A DNA stretch of 64,000 bases from positions 1,037,001 through 1,101,000 of the forward strand of contig OY752152.1 of the NCBI GenBank assembly GCA_963573315.1, in the 5' to 3' direction. The notes under the pieces are model-generated. The model worked only from the letters and a program-made list of their open reading frames with translations, was not told the origin of the DNA and made no database searches. The stretch is from Entomortierella parvispora. Its lineage: Eukaryota; Mortierellomycota; Mortierellomycetes; Mortierellales; Mortierellaceae. Made by a program: the position numbers and the translations under genes. This document shows, in pieces, positions 13,401 to 26,542 of this stretch (the first letter of the stretch is position 1; the number at the start of each line of letters is the position of its first letter).

Positions 13401-14643
13401 CATCGGCCTTGGTCAGTACTTGGAGATTGCAGCACTATCTGGATTTGGTGAAAAAACACGCAAGGCCTACGAGAGAAGCGGAAATGTTGCCGCAGAGGCC
13501 ATTGCCAATATTCGCACTGTCGCTTCGCTCGCCAAGGAAGATCTATTTGAGGAAAGCTATATTGAAGTTACGAAGGAGCCTCACAAGTACGCGATCAACA
13601 AGGCCTTGTACGCGTCCTTTGGCTACTCCATGGCCCAAGGAGTTGCCTTTTGGGCTTACTCGATCGGATTCTACGGTGGTTACCGTTTGGTTGAAGCCAA
13701 TATTATTACATGGTATCAAATGTTCAATTGCATGCTGGCCATCGTGTTTGCGGCCATTTCTCTTGGCCACATCACCTCCGAGATCCCCAAGTACGCCAAG
13801 GGCAAACAATCCGCCATCAATATTTACGAGCTTTTGGACAAAGATACGACCATTGATGTTGACCGAGATGGACTGAGGATCAACAGTTCATCGTACGAGA
13901 CTGGCGACTCCTTCTCGCTGGAAAAAGTCCAATTCACCTACCCAACTCGATCGGATGTCCCCATCTTTAAGGGAATTGAGCTCCTGGCCCAACCAGCTCA
14001 GACTGTTGCCCTTGTCGGTCCTTCTGGATGCGGTAAATCGACCGTTATTGCTTTGCTGGAGCGTTGGTATGACGCCGATGGTGGCAAGGTTGTGGTGGAT
14101 CAATATGACATCAAAGACCTTCAGTTGCACGATGTTCGGAACCGAATGGCCCTTGTCGGTCAAGAACCCATTCTCTTTGATATCTCCATCAAAGACAATA
14201 TTCTGTACGGTTTGCCTGACGGCGTGGAGGGCACACTGGACCAAGTGATCGAGGCAGCCAAGCTTTCCAATATTCATGACTTTATCATGTCCTTGCCAGA
14301 GGGTTATGACACCAGGGTTGGCGACAAGGGATCTCAGTTGTCGGGTGGACAAAAGCAGCGTATAGCCATTGCTCGCGCGTTGATCCGCAACCCAAAGATT
14401 TTGTTGTTGGACGAGGCCACCTCTGCTTTGGACTCTGAGTCTGAAAAACTAGTCCAGGAGGCTTTGGACAACGCGCGAAGTGGAAGAACGACGATCGTGA
14501 TCGCTCATCGTCTGAGCACCATCCAGGACGCCGATTTGATTTTGGTGGTCAAGGATGGCCACATCGTTGAGTCTGGTCGCCACTTTGAACTTGTGGCCCT
14601 TCAAGGCGTCTACTCTGAGCTCTGCATGAGACAGAATCTTTAA
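10448..14643 (+). CDS. ABCB-type (MDR/P-glycoprotein) full-length ABC transporter
   Basis: Three exons (10448-10707, 10823-11295, 11390-14643) give 1328 residues. The layout is TMD1-NBD1-TMD2-NBD2. NBD1 has Walker A GHSGSGKST near residue 446, signature LSGGQKQR and Walker B ILLLDEATSALD. NBD2 has Walker A GPSGCGKST near residue 1121, the same signature and Walker B. All catalytic motifs are intact, so both sites should hydrolyse ATP. The N-terminal 65 residues are charged and Lys-rich (KKGKKSKNGGKEEKKDE), as in many fungal multidrug exporters. TMD1 includes the family pattern AGCGAFM then ESAISSIRTVYAFDGQ. Family knowledge predicts export of hydrophobic compounds at the plasma membrane; a mating-pheromone (Ste6-like) role cannot be excluded. 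The third-exon acceptor (11388-11389) was chosen because it alone restores the conserved AGCGAF reading. Confidence 0.93.
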
Positions 14644-14982
14644 TGTTTTGATTACAGGGTTGCAATAAAGTGCACTGGCTCATAGGGACTAAAAAAAAGG
14701 GAGTTCTCTTGATTTTGTTTGTCTTCCTCCTCTCCTTCGCCCCAGCTCAGTCATCTAGTACTGGCATGGACTTGGCCTAGGATCAAGTGTTGCAGGAAAA
14801 GGAGGTCATTTGCCACCAATTTCATACCACGTGACATTTCTTTGTTTATGCACGTGATCAAATCCGTCCAAAAAACAGCAGTCATAAAAAAAAGAAAAAA
14901 AAAAAAAAAGAAAGAGGCAGCTTCGCATGTACAAAGGGAAACAAGGTCATCCATCCATCCGCTACCTAATCTCATCTGCACC
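14644..14982. other. Tandem intergenic spacer
   Basis: This region holds the 3' end of the ABC transporter gene (AATAAAG near 14664) and the promoter of the helicase gene. A purine tract (14886-14913) and C/T-rich DNA precede the helicase ATG. No gene seen. Confidence 0.4.
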
Positions 14983-17829
14983 ATGCCTTCTACAAAGATA
15001 AAGAAGGTCAACCGCACCGACAGGCGGCAAAACGATAAGGAGGAGCTCACTCAGCTCGAAGAGAGATGCAAACACCCAGTACGTCTCACCGCCCCACCCC
15101 CTCATTGTCCATTCGAGAAACCAGTCTGCAGGACTAACCTCCCCGTTCTACCTTTTTTCTTTTATCCAATGTCAGATTTTGGGAACAGATACCATGCAGC
15201 AGTTTGACGAGATGCCAATATCGCACAAGACCGTTTCAGGACTTAAGCGTGCCAATTTCATCAAGATGACTGACATTCAGCGAAAGGCTCTCCCCCTCGG
15301 TCTCTGCGGCAAGGATATTCTCGGAGCTGCCAAGACTGGAAGCGGAAAGACCCTTGCCTTCCTTGTTCCTGTATGTCTTCTATCCCAAAACTCTTGACTA
15401 CCGAACCTTTCCCTCCCCATTGCCCTGCATATTTTCTGGCATTCGACTTTTTTTCCTACGGGAGAAGAAAAAAGATCTGACATCCTTTGTTTTTTTTTCT
15501 TTCTCATTCAGATGATCGAGATGTTGTACCGCCAGAAGTGGGGCCCTCAGGATGGATTGGGAGCCTTGATCATTTCGCCTACCCGAGAGTTGGCTGTTCA
15601 GATTTTCGAGGTGTTGCGCAAGATTGGTCGGGAGCATTCATTCTCTGCAGGCTTAATTATCGGAGGCAAGGACTGGAAGATTGAGCGCGAGTTGATTACA
15701 AAAATGAACATCTTGGTGTGCACCCCTGGACGTTTGTTGCAACATATGGATCAATCGGCAGGATTCGACTGTGACAATTTGCAACTCTTGGTCCTGGATG
15801 AGGCCGATCGTATCTTGGACATGGGTTTCAAAAAGACCATCAACGCCATCGTGGAGAACTTGCCCCGTCAACGTCAGACCATGCTCTTTTCCGCCACCCA
15901 GACCAAATCCGTCAAGGACTTGGCTCGTCTTAGTTTGAAGGATCCAGAATATGTGGCCGTGCATGAGAAGGCAGAGCATTCGACCCCAAAGAATTTGTCC
16001 CAATACTATATGGTCGTCCCCTTGGATCAGAAGCTGGATGTCATGTTCAACTTTATCAAGACACATTTGACCTCCAAGGCCATCGTGTTCTTGTCGAGTT
16101 GTAAACAGGTAACAATGAAAAAAAAAATTCAGTCTTGATCTGTTTTGCCACAGTACGTCCAAGGTTTTAATCGTTTTACTCATTCTTTTTTCAATACAGG
16201 TCCGATTTGTGTTTGAGACGTTCTGCAAACTGCACCCTGGTGTGCCTCTTTTGGAACTTCATGGAAAGCAAAAGCAGCAGAAGCGTGCAGAGACGTATGC
16301 CAAGTTTGCGGCCCAAAAGGCCGCCTACTTGTTCTGTACCGATATCGCCGCCCGTGGATTGGATTTCGCAGCCGTGAACTGGGTTATTCAATTGGACTGC
16401 CCTGAGGATCCCGAGACTTATATCCATCGTGTCGGTCGTACGGCCCGTTATGAGGCTAGTGGACAGGCCATGTTGATGCTTTGCCCTAGTGAGGAGGCTG
16501 GTATGGTCTCGGGATTGGAGAAGGCCAAGGTACCGATTCAGGAGGTCAAGCTGAAACAGGATGCCAAGGACCGCAAGGAGCCTATCCAGAAACAGATGCA
16601 GCGACTTTGCTTCAACGATCCCGAGATCAAGTATTTGGGACAGAAGGCTTTCATCTCTTACATGCGCTCGGTGTACTTGCAAAAGGACAAGGTCACGTTC
16701 GATGTGAATGCATTGCCCGCCGAGGCCTTTGCATCCTCGTTGGGTCTTCCTGGAGCACCCAAGATCAAGTTTGTGGAAAAGAAGAACAAGGAGAAGAACG
16801 CTGTGCGGGGCAACCAAAAGAAGACGGAGAGCGATGTCTCTGACGACGAAGAGGATGCTCTGGAGGATGAGGAGGAAGAAAAGAGTAAGGTCAAGGCTCT
16901 GGATGCCAAGAAGAAGAGGAGCAAGAAGGAGGCTGTGCCCGAGGCCGAGGAAGAGGAAAGCAATATCAAGGATGGCAAGCAGGCAAAGTCCAAGATTGAC
17001 AAGATGTTCAACCGCAAGAATCAGGGTGTTTTGGCGGAGCATTATACCAAGCTGGTCGACCACGAGAGCGACAGCAAGGACAAGAAATTGTCCAATGGAG
17101 AGGACTCTGATGAGGAGTTTATGACGATCAAGCGTGTGAACCACGACTTGGGCGGAGAGGAGATCCCAGAGGATGCAGTCTTGCCCACATCGAAACGTCA
17201 GCAGCGGATGTCCAAGTTGGAGAAGACCAAGAACACGGGCCAGGGAGAGAAGTTGCTTTTTGATGACGAGGGTCGTGCTCACGAGATGTATGAGCTCGAG
17301 GACGAAGCTTCTTTCCATGCCAAGGGCGATGCCAAGAGCCAGCAGAAGCAGTTCTTGGAGAAGGAAAAGAAGGTCATGGATCGGGCTGATGTCGACGACA
17401 AGGCCTTGTCCAAGGAAAAGTTGCGGGAGAAGAAGGCCAAGAGGAAGCAGCGCGAGAAGGAGGAGATGGATGTAAGAAAGACGATGTTTTTGCTTGTCAT
17501 TTTTTCCCCATTCTTGAAGCGATATTGATATTAACCATCATTTCTCTCCCGAATAGGATTACTCTGACGAGGACGAAGAGATGGTTGTTACGCTCGGTAA
17601 CCCTGACGAGTCTGGAGACGATTACTCTATGGATGATGACCAGGGCAGCGACAGCGAAGGCGATTCTGGTGATGACGAAGAGACCAAGAAGCGTGGTTGG
17701 TGGCAGGACAAGGCCGATGCTGACGAAAAGGCAGCAGAGTCCAAGAAGAGACGCAAGATTGTGGAGGTGGACGAACCCCAGACCTTGGCAGAACAGGAAG
17801 CTCTCGCTCTCAAGCTCTTGGGGTTGTAG
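14983..17829 (+). CDS. DBP4: DEAD-box ATP-dependent RNA helicase Dbp4/DDX10 (ribosome biogenesis)
   Basis: Five exons (14983-15078, 15176-15370, 15512-16108, 16200-17471, 17557-17829) give 810 residues. All helicase motifs are present in order: Q motif ([14 protein letters not shown]), motif [10 protein letters not shown], Ia PTRELAVQ, Ib TPGRL, II DEAD, III SAT, V ARGLDF and [10 protein letters not shown]. The Dbp4/DDX10 signature is the short Lys/Arg-rich N-terminus followed by [16 protein letters not shown], and a long acidic/basic C-terminal extension ending in an Asp/Glu-rich block and a short hydrophobic tail. In yeast Dbp4 acts in the nucleolus in early 18S rRNA processing and U14 snoRNA release. 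Catalytic residues are intact. It converges with the MYSM1-like gene, with 174 bp between stops. Confidence 0.92.
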
Positions 17830-18003
17830 AGAAGTTACCTTCTGTCCTGTGTTTGTATTTGTTTGCCGGCATCCCTCCTCCCTTCTTTCTATTATTTCAT
17901 TTTGCATGTTTCCTCTCATTCTTCTGCATTGTTTAGTCCTGTTTTCTTTATCACGCCAAAAAAAAAAGAAAAAAAAATAGAGAAAAAATATATTACAATT
18001 CTG

Positions 18004-21000
18004 TTATGGATCTACAACCTCAGGGTCGGTATCGTCTACGACGATGCGAGTCGCAGATGAATTAGGAGAAGACGCCATGGAGGATATCAAAGATGAGAGT
18101 GACGAAGAGGCTGAAGCCAACTCCGTCTCGATTTCCATCATTGTGGCAGTGAAGGGACCCTTGAAAGGGGTCGATCCAGAGCTTCCTGCGCCTTCAGAAA
18201 GAGATCGATCCAAAGGTGGAGCAGAGGAGACCGGGGAGACAGAGGCAGACATAGACGTGTCGTGAAGCTCACTCGAATTAGAAGACAGAGTCGATGACAT
18301 GGATGCTGACTGTCGCGATTGTTGACGCTGTTGAAGAGGTAGACTGGAAGGAGATAAAGAGGATGGTGACAAACGTGGCTCCAAATTGAGTTGGAAACCT
18401 CTGACCACCAATTCCCGGACCTTATTCAGGAACGCCTTGGCCGCGTTCTCGTCCACAAAGATATGGTGATTCAACGACTGAAGCAACTTGTCCAGTCTAA
18501 TAGTCGTTCCTCCTCGACGCAATGGCATGGACAGATCAACACGATGTTCATAAGTCCGATAGTACCGCACCAGATCAGAAATTTGCTGAAAAAGCGAGAC
18601 CGAGAGTTCGTTCGTCCTTGTGATCTCACGGTCATACCTGAATGGTAACCGACAGTTCAGTCGATCGTCGAATTGTTCGGAAACTGATAAAAACTGAAAT
18701 TTTGACAAAAAGGACAGATTCCTTGGATCAAATGGGGACACAATCACTCCTACAAACGGTTCCACGCCCAATTCGTGTCGTCGAAACATGGCTTGGTGAT
18801 CCGATTGATTCTCAATGTCGCGAATACTGGGGTTGGGCTCAAACGTTGGGTGAGAGTGGTACCAGCCCACGACTACAAATCCTTTAGACGAAAAGAACGA
18901 ACGAGCTTCCACATCAGACTCTGGATCCATCTCGCATTGAAGCCCTGTGCTGATACTCCTGCAAGGAAAAACTCCCAAGATAAACAGAATCCGTTCGTCC
19001 TCATCGTAAAGGCCCCCAAGGAGACCAATGACCTCCGTTTCAGCCATATGTGAGTGAAAGTCCATGATGAGCTATGGTGATCAGCAAGAGTGAGGGTTAG
19101 TCTCCATGTCAAAAATGTCGTAATTGAACTTTAAGGAAACCGGACCTACCATGGCGTCAGAAGAGACTTTGACCCGGAAAGGCGCTGTGTTCTGCTGATT
19201 ATACTTGCGCAAAGGGACGAGCCGAAATGGGTCATAGCCAGCTCCGGTCCCGGCATCAAATTCATCTCCATCATCAAACTCATATTCGTGAAACCCTCGA
19301 GTCTCCCGTAAAAGGTGCTGGGCTCTCTTATGTTTGGGAACGCGAGTGTTCACAGGCTGTACCTCGGACGCAGCAAAATATTTCGCATTCTGAGCAGCAA
19401 GCCTTTCCTGTTCGTACTCTTCTTCCATCTCCTCCTTGGTCATTCCGTGTCGCTCAAAGAATGTAGTATCATCCATTAGCCGGAGGTCGTTGTCGAGATT
19501 ACTGCTCCTCTTAGAAGAATAAATGGATCCTTTCTTAGTATGTACATTGTGTTCGATTACCCGACCCTCCAGTTCCCTCTCATCAACCCTAATGAATGTT
19601 AAGAAACAACAACAACAACAAAAGGTTAACAATACATCCTCTGAACTTATATAGCGGAGATAATGCAAAACTAAGATGGCTTACCAGTCGCCTCTCTCGT
19701 TCCGAACCCGTCGTCGCCGTAGAGGCAGATTAACCCTTCCGGCCGCCACGTCGTCGATATCAGCCTGGGAGAATGACTGTGCTCTATGTTTTGGTGCCGA
19801 AGAAGAAGAAGAGGACGACCAACCACCCTCTTCTGAATGCCCGCGTCGTTTGGAAGAGTTGTTTCCTCCATTCCTGGGTCTTGCAAGGGATGCGCCTGGC
19901 GAGGAGGCTGTCATACCAACATTAATGGCTCCTATTGATTCCAGCCAAGAGTGAACCCTTCCGATGGCATTAACATCACCACAATCCTTCAGACCGGAGC
20001 GGACGCTAGTTTTTGTCAAGTACGTTGTCGGCGACTTTTCCCAAGCTTGGAGAATGGTATTTCGGATCCGTTGGTATCGTTCCGGCGTTTTGCTTGCCTT
20101 ATTACAAAAGAATTCCGAATGGACCAGTTTCTCCTCTTCGGTGATAATCGATTTGTCCAATATCCTCGGGCTCGTTGGTGATCCGCTGGCGACTGTTGAA
20201 GGGCTACCCGATAAAGACCGGTCATGAGCTGGGAAAACGGTCGGTTGGGATTGAAAGGATACTGAATGAGCCGCTACAGCAGCAGTAACAGATGATTTAG
20301 GCTTGAGTTTTGAAGGTTTCCTGGATGTGGTAGCGCCCGACGCCGAATGAGGGGACCGTTTGATTCCTGTTCCAAGAGACCCTTCTTCTTCTTCGAAATC
20401 ATCGTCTTCGCTATCCTGACTCTGTGGAGATATTCTCTCGCGGGGTCTCCCCGAGAATCCTTCATAAGGCGCTCTCGCACTTTGTGGTTTGACAGACTTC
20501 ACAGGTGGTACAAGCTTGCTGACAGAGGAAATTTGCCTTTGGACAGATAGTCGAACCCCTGATAGGCTTGTGGATGCCTGAGAGGAGCGTTGGAAGGATG
20601 GGTTTGATAATGGTGATGGAGCCAGGGACACGTCTGCATGGGTGACGGCGACTTCAAATCCTCCATCCTCAGATGAAATTTCATCGTACGAGTTTAGGTC
20701 CGGCTGAAGCTCGGCTACATGAACAGCTCCAAAGGAAACCGTCCTTCGCTCCTTTGGGGAGTTTGAGATCTTGTCCATAGAAACACGTCGGGATGAAGTT
20801 GCTTCGCCCTTTTGTAGTTGTTGTTGCTGCTGAAGATAGTTGGCGTCCTTCAATGAGGGTTTGTAGCTCCCGCTAGTCCCAATGCTGTTGATGCTGCTGC
20901 TGCTCGTGTTGAAATTTGTGTTGACATACAGGTCACTCGAAGATCCATGCGTGTCTGAGAGTGCTGGCGACGAACCTTCAGATCGTTTTTGGGCTCGACC

Positions 21001-22699
21001 TGACTCTAGGGTTTCTTCTTCGTCATCCATGTCCTCAAGTCCCCCATCACTGTCACTATCAAACTCACTCGACATCCGTGATCGGGTAGAAGAGTTTGAA
21101 AAGGGTGATATTGACCTTGCTTTAACACTTGAGGCGAATGGCGGCAGATTTCTCGCTAGGTTAAGTCTGGCGGCAGAATCCTCGTCTGTACTGTCAATGT
21201 CGATATCAATATCTTCGTCCACATCCATGCTAGAGGTGCGTGGTCGAGACACAGAGCCGGATGTTGTAAGCGGAACCGCCGGAGACGATGCATACACTGG
21301 CCGCAATCCTGGGCTTGGCGTCCCAAGCCCAACAGATCCGGATCTTGATACTGACCTGTCGTCGTCATTGTCAGTATCATATCCGCTCTATCGCCAAGAT
21401 ATCCAAAGTGCGCGATTAGAACACTGACTTCTCCGGCAGTTGTGAGCTTTAAGCTACTCTGGCGGCGGACAATTCAAACTTACCGTCGCTCCAAATTCTG
21501 ATCCTGTAAAGTCATCATTGCCAGATTCTGAAGTGGCGCTCCTCGCCCTATGCCTGTTTCGTACAAAGGACTCGAACCCGCTCTCAGCTCCAGCGCTGGC
21601 ATCAATGCGTTTAACTTTTTTGCTCCGCGGCTGTCGCCGTCTTCTGTCTCTGCCTTCTTCCGTGTCCTCTTCAGCGGAATTTGCAGCGGATGATCGCCTG
21701 TCTAGACCCTCACCGTCGCTTGTATTGGTGGACATGTCGTGAGGAATCCTGTCGGAGACGGACAAGTGACGAGCATGATTTTTCACCTGCAGTGGGTTTC
21801 TTGTCCCAACCACTGCAGCAATCGCCTTCCAATTTCCATAGCCATGGCGAAGGATGCCTTCTCTCAGTCTGTTATCCTCTTCCGGTGTCCAACGGGTGTT
21901 GTGAGAGGGGAGATCGGCCGATGAAAGCTTGGCATTGAGTCGCGAGTCTTCACTGGCACTCCTTTTTGTCCTGATGGAATTGTCGTCCGAGTTTTTCCTC
22001 TTTTTTGAGTCGTGCTTGCTTTTCACGGATGATTTTGAGATGTTTTTGGACCAGGCCGCAGCTGCAGACTGATGTTCGCTCAGGGGTACCGAGCGATCGT
22101 TGTTCGCGTAAAAAGCCTCTTCAGCCAACATACTCTCAATCATCTTGCGAGACTTTTCATCCATGTCTGCCGCCGCCAACTGGGCTTGGTACTGTAGGTG
22201 AGAAGGAAGTATTCCAGGTTAACACTGTTGTTCTCGAATGGGGGCTTTTTTGAGAAAACTTACATCCTGATTAATCCAGTCTGGGATTACAAAGTCGTCA
22301 ACAGGGTGATTGTCGATCCTAAGTGGAGAGAGATGCAGCCGGTCGGTCAGTCAGTGTACCATTGGATAGCACATGCAAGCAAAGCATTTAAAGCATTTAA
22401 AGCATTCAAGGCATTCAGGCAGAATAAAATTCCGGTTGGTCGACATACTCCATGCTGCGCTGCCTTGCAAGGGGACTAGGGGTAGGATGAAGGCCTGATC
22501 TCAAGTCTGCAGATGCATTAGAGGCGTCGTGCAGAGATCCTTGTTCGATCTTGCCGAGTGGGATGGCGACATGGTCGTGCAATTGTGGCGATAACGATGA
22601 CGACGGGTGCACGGGTTGGTGGTGGGCGGCAGGGTGGTCAGTGTCGCTGTCAATGTCAATGTCAATATCGATGTCGAGGTCGGCATCCTCCTCAGCCAT
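18004..22699 (-). CDS. MYSM1-like histone H2A deubiquitinase: SANT/Myb + SWIRM + MPN (JAMM)
   Basis: Six exons on the minus strand (22699-22449, 22318-22264, 22191-21484, 21387-19685, 19588-19150, 19071-18004) keep phase and give 1407 residues. Near residues 201-247 is a SANT/Myb domain ([20 protein letters not shown]). Near 749-828 is a SWIRM domain ([20 protein letters not shown], ending in [11 protein letters not shown]). From about 1053 is an MPN domain with a complete JAMM zinc site: E1065 (TEVIGLLGG), H1124 and H1126 (YHSHP), Ser1134, and D1137 (SIRD). This order is that of metazoan MYSM1/2A-DUB, which removes ubiquitin from histone H2A. The linkers are Ser-rich and acidic. The exon 4 acceptor was chosen at 21388-21389 because only it joins in phase 0. 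The short second exon (55 nt) is well bounded. Catalytic activity is inferred from the intact metal site. Confidence 0.88.
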
Positions 22700-24563
22700 G
22701 CTGAAGATCCTTTAGGGTGGTTGCAGACAGAGATATCCGATGCCGAGAATCCAGAGAAGTCCGAGATCCAAATCAATCACGACGCGTTTGTTTGCATGCG
22801 GGCCAGGTGGCGAAGGAGCAGAGAGGTGTTTCCTGTGGTGCAGTGAGGGGCCAGAAAGAGAAGGAGGGGATGGAGAATGAAGGGAGGAAGGAATGGAGAA
22901 TGAAGAGAGGAAGAGGGACGAGGGAGGAGGAAGGAAGGAGGAGGAAGGGAAGGGTGGATGGACGGAGGAAGGGAGGAACGGAGGAATGGAGGGATGGAAT
23001 GGATGAATCCAATGGAATGGAATGGCATGCTGCACCTTTCCTTCTCCACACAGCACACAGCAGCAAACACTGACGCACAGAGAGAGATCCGAAATTGGTG
23101 GCGCAAGGACAAAAAAAAAAAATTGAAAAAATAAGTGGTGGTGTCCTTCTTCTTCTTCTTCTTCTTCTTTCTTCTTGTCCTTCTTGCTCCTTAGTCAATT
23201 AGGCTATCAGGCAGTTGGTCAATGCAGGGCTTGCTTGTCTTCACGAGTCTGCTTCTCCGGTGACGTCCGATGTCATGTCAATCGGCCCGACAAACTCACA
23301 AACGTCGACGCGTCCTGTTCAAGATGGGACTGATCGTAATTTCCTTCTTCGGGGTGCGCCAACAACGTCAATCCATGGACGCTGAACTATGAATGCACTG
23401 TCGATCGTTTTCTAAGTTGCGTCGACTTTTGACTACTCGTCATGGTCGGCGGAACCATTTCTCCTTTTTTCTTTTTTTTATTTGCTCCAGCCCTGGTACC
23501 GAGAATACATGTACTTGTAGACAACATCTCGGCAACACGGATTACCAGTTCTCCGAGGAAAGTGAAGCCCCTTCCGTTCCTGCGTGCTGGCGCATGCAGG
23601 TCAACCCAAAAAACAGCAATACTGTGCCAGGAGGAGGGATGGAAGGGGACGCGTTGACGTATTGTTCACTTTGGCTTTGATGGGGTACAGTGGGAGGACA
23701 AGGGGCTGGCTGTCCATTTGTCAATCGATGCTTATCGTTTATAAGCGTTGCTCTGATGCAGCACAAGTTAACACTATTACTACTTTCTTGGAAAATGGGC
23801 AGTGGTGGAAGAATACTCAGACAGGAATAAGTCAGCAGGAGCAGTGAGAAAAGTCGTTTTGCTCACAGAATTTCCAAACCGCTTTGTTGGCTCCCAGTCC
23901 AACGCAGGGCAGGGCAAGGCAGGATGGGACAGGGGGTATCTCTCTCATTGTGGCACGCTGCGCACAGATTGGGTTGGTTGGAGTGAATGGACAATTGGAC
24001 AATTGGACAAAACTAGCCATAAAGTCCGCCGTCTTTTTTGGAGGGCAGACGTGTCTACTTCGGGACTGACAGAAGGACACACACAGACAGACAGACAGAC
24101 AGACTGCTCCTCTCCTTCCCTGTGGTAATCCGCAGCTCTCACTATCCTCGAAAGCGGGCCTCGTTTCCACTCTGCCCAGTTGTCCGGTTTGTTTGTTTGG
24201 TGCTCTTCTGATTGTGTCCATAATTGGATGCTTTCGTAGCCCCTTCTTTCGATCACAGAAGCATGGTTGTCATTTTGGCTACGCATCGCCTGGATCTGTA
24301 TAGTACTGTACTCTATTCACAATAGGGACAGTCGGATCGACCACTGTGCACCGCACACGCCATTCGTCAATATCCGCTCTGTTGGCACTGGCGCGGCCCC
24401 TCCGATCTTGGATTTCCAATGGACAAAATAAGGTCATATCTACTGTCCTTCTTTCCGTTAACTGATTCTCTCCTGGTATAAAAGACCTCTCGCGATTTCT
24501 TCATTTCGCTTATCGCAAACTTCGTTAGGACTCTCACCGCCGCACAATTTCCACAAAACGATC
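22700..24563. promoter_or_regulatory. Divergent intergenic region between MYSM1-like gene and MFS transporter 1
   Basis: This region of 1.86 kb contains no supported gene. It has a strongly purine-rich tract on the plus strand (22850-23020, GGA/GAA-rich), a run of CTT repeats (23145-23170), and a short (CAGA)n tract at 24083-24103. A TATA box (TATAAAAG, 24477-24484) lies about 80 bp before the MFS transporter ATG and fits its core promoter. The left part presumably serves the MYSM1-like gene. Confidence 0.55.
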
Positions 24564-26542
24564 ATGGCAGATATAGTCACCAAACCTCAGCCCCCCTTCC
24601 TCCAACGCCTCAAGGAGAACAAAGGCCTCCTGCTGGCGATCGTCTCTTTCGCGCAGATGCTTGACATCATCAACGTTGCTAGTGTCACCATCGTTCTTCC
24701 ACAAGTCATGGTAGACGTTGGATACAAGGTCGATCAGCTCCAATGGTAAAAAAAAAAAAAAAGTCGAGAAAGTAGCTCCATTCACTCCATCCTACCCTGC
24801 ACATCCTTTCTCCACACCTCCTTAAACTCAACGTTCACCCCGTTTCCAACCGTGAATTCGCAGGGTCTCGTCCGCTTACTCTCTTGCCTATGGCGCCTTC
24901 CTCTTGCTGGGAGGTCGTCTCGGAGACTTGTTCGGACACCGCAACATCTATATCCTGGGCGTCACTTGGTTCTCGATCTGGTCTATCGTCAACGGATTCT
25001 CTCATTCGCCTGTCATGCTTTCGATCAGTCGCGCTCTTCAGGGCATGGGTGCCGGTTTCACTGTCCCTAGTGCCCTTGCCATCCTGACAACGACCTACCC
25101 AGTTGGACCCGAAAGAACACGGGCATTGAGCATCTTTGGAGGCACTGCCGCTGTTGGCTCCGTTACCGGTGTTCTCTTGGGCGGTATTCTCGGTTCTACC
25201 ATCGGTAAAGAATCGGCCATCAATCAAATCTGGCAAGCTTTTTTTTTCTTCACTTTTGCTTCATCCACCCACTCACTTCTTCATTTCTTGTTCATTGATA
25301 AAAAAAAAACACAAACAGGCTGGAGATGGCTCTTTTACATCACTGGTATTATTGCCCTCTGTCTTGTGATTGCCGGTATCCTCGTCATCCCCGCCGACCA
25401 GGCCCAAGGAAAAGTAGAAGATCGACGTATCGACTTTGTGGGCCTCGCTTCCTTTTCCGCTGGCATCGTCACGATCATCTACTACTTGAGCGAGGGCCCC
25501 GCTTCAGGTTGGGCGGTAGCCAAGACGCTGACGCCTCTCATCATCGGTCTTGTCCTTTTGGTGGCGTTCGTGGTCATTGAGTACAAGATCGATTATCCCA
25601 TCATGCCCCTTCACATCTGGCGGTCCCGTCGTCTTGTCGGCGCCTGTTCAACGGCACTCGTGATGATGGCGGCCATGAACGCCCATTTCTACTACACTTC
25701 GTTGGCCTTCCAGAACGTCCTGGGTTATTCTCCTCTCCACACCGCATTGGCGTTCATCGTGCACGGTATTGGCGCTATCATCGGTGTCGGCATCCTGTCT
25801 GTTGTGGTGAACAAGGTCCGAACAAAGATCATCATCATTGTCGGTTGGCTGTTCTTCATTGCCTCTGGTGTCCTCTGGGCCCAGCTCAAGGCCAACAGCT
25901 CGTATTGGTCTGTGCCATTCCCAGCCCTTATCCTGAACTTGATTGCCATGGTCTGCATCTGGCTGTGCTGTCAAATCAACTCGGTCGCAGATGCTGCAGA
26001 CGAGGACCAAGGTGTCGTCGGTGCAGGTGAGTCAAAAAAACCCCTTGCGGATCAATTGAAATTGGTTATTTAGGGAAGACCTTATTAACAGGACGTGGCG
26101 TTCTGTGTTCTCTCTTCTCTCTTCTCTCTCTCAAAAAGTTTATAATACCTGCCTCCAAGTTGGTGCGCCAATTGGCATCGCCATTTCCAACATTGTTGCC
26201 AACAACAAGAACTCGCCTACGGCAGTTGGCGCCCAGCTGTTGCCTGGTTACCGTGATGCCTTCTACTCGTTTGTTGTCCTTGCCGCCATCGGACTGCTCG
26301 TGACCATTGTTGTGAACCCCAACAACGATTCCTTCAAGAAGGGCAAGCAGCCGGATATCGAGCAAAAGACTGACGATGATGATGCTACAGAGACCCAAGT
26401 TCCTGCTCCTCTGAGCAACAATAAGGAGGAGATCCAAGAGAGCGACATCTATGAGCAAAAGTCGAGCAATAATGCAACCGATTCTGCATCGGCGACGGTC
26501 TTTGAAGGCTCAAGTACCTCCCTGGAAAAGACACAACACTAG
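24564..26542 (+). CDS. MFS exporter 1, DHA2-like (14-TM type)
   Basis: Four exons (24564-24745, 24864-25204, 25319-26026, 26139-26542) give 544 residues. Family features include a first helix with FAQMLDIINVASVTIVLP, motif A in the loop (GGRLGDLFGHRNIYILG), motif C-like GMGAGFTVPSALAIL, and GWRWLFYITG at the start of exon 3. The second intron is a multiple of three and open, so the unspliced frame also reads through; the splice is supported by the paralogue at 39.7 kb. The C-terminus is polar and acidic. The family exports drugs, toxins or metabolites by proton antiport. Exon sizes are nearly the same as in that paralogue, so the two are duplicates. It sits at the edge of the FAD-monooxygenase array, on the opposite strand, and may export its product; that link is inference. 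Confidence 0.88.

Noticed and set aside
16191-17318. 375-codon minus-strand frame opposite the helicase C-terminus
   Set aside because: It is an antisense shadow of the acidic/basic Dbp4 extension, with low-complexity Leu-rich composition.
21566-21582. tRNA B-box-like sequence (GGTTCGAGTCC on the minus strand)
   Set aside because: It lies inside the MYSM1-like coding exon and no A box or cloverleaf is found around it.
25205-25318. In-frame insertion in MFS exporter 1 (KESAINQIWQ and following)
   Set aside because: The stretch is a 114-nt intron that happens to be open; the paralogue splices at the same point to give STIG-WKW.
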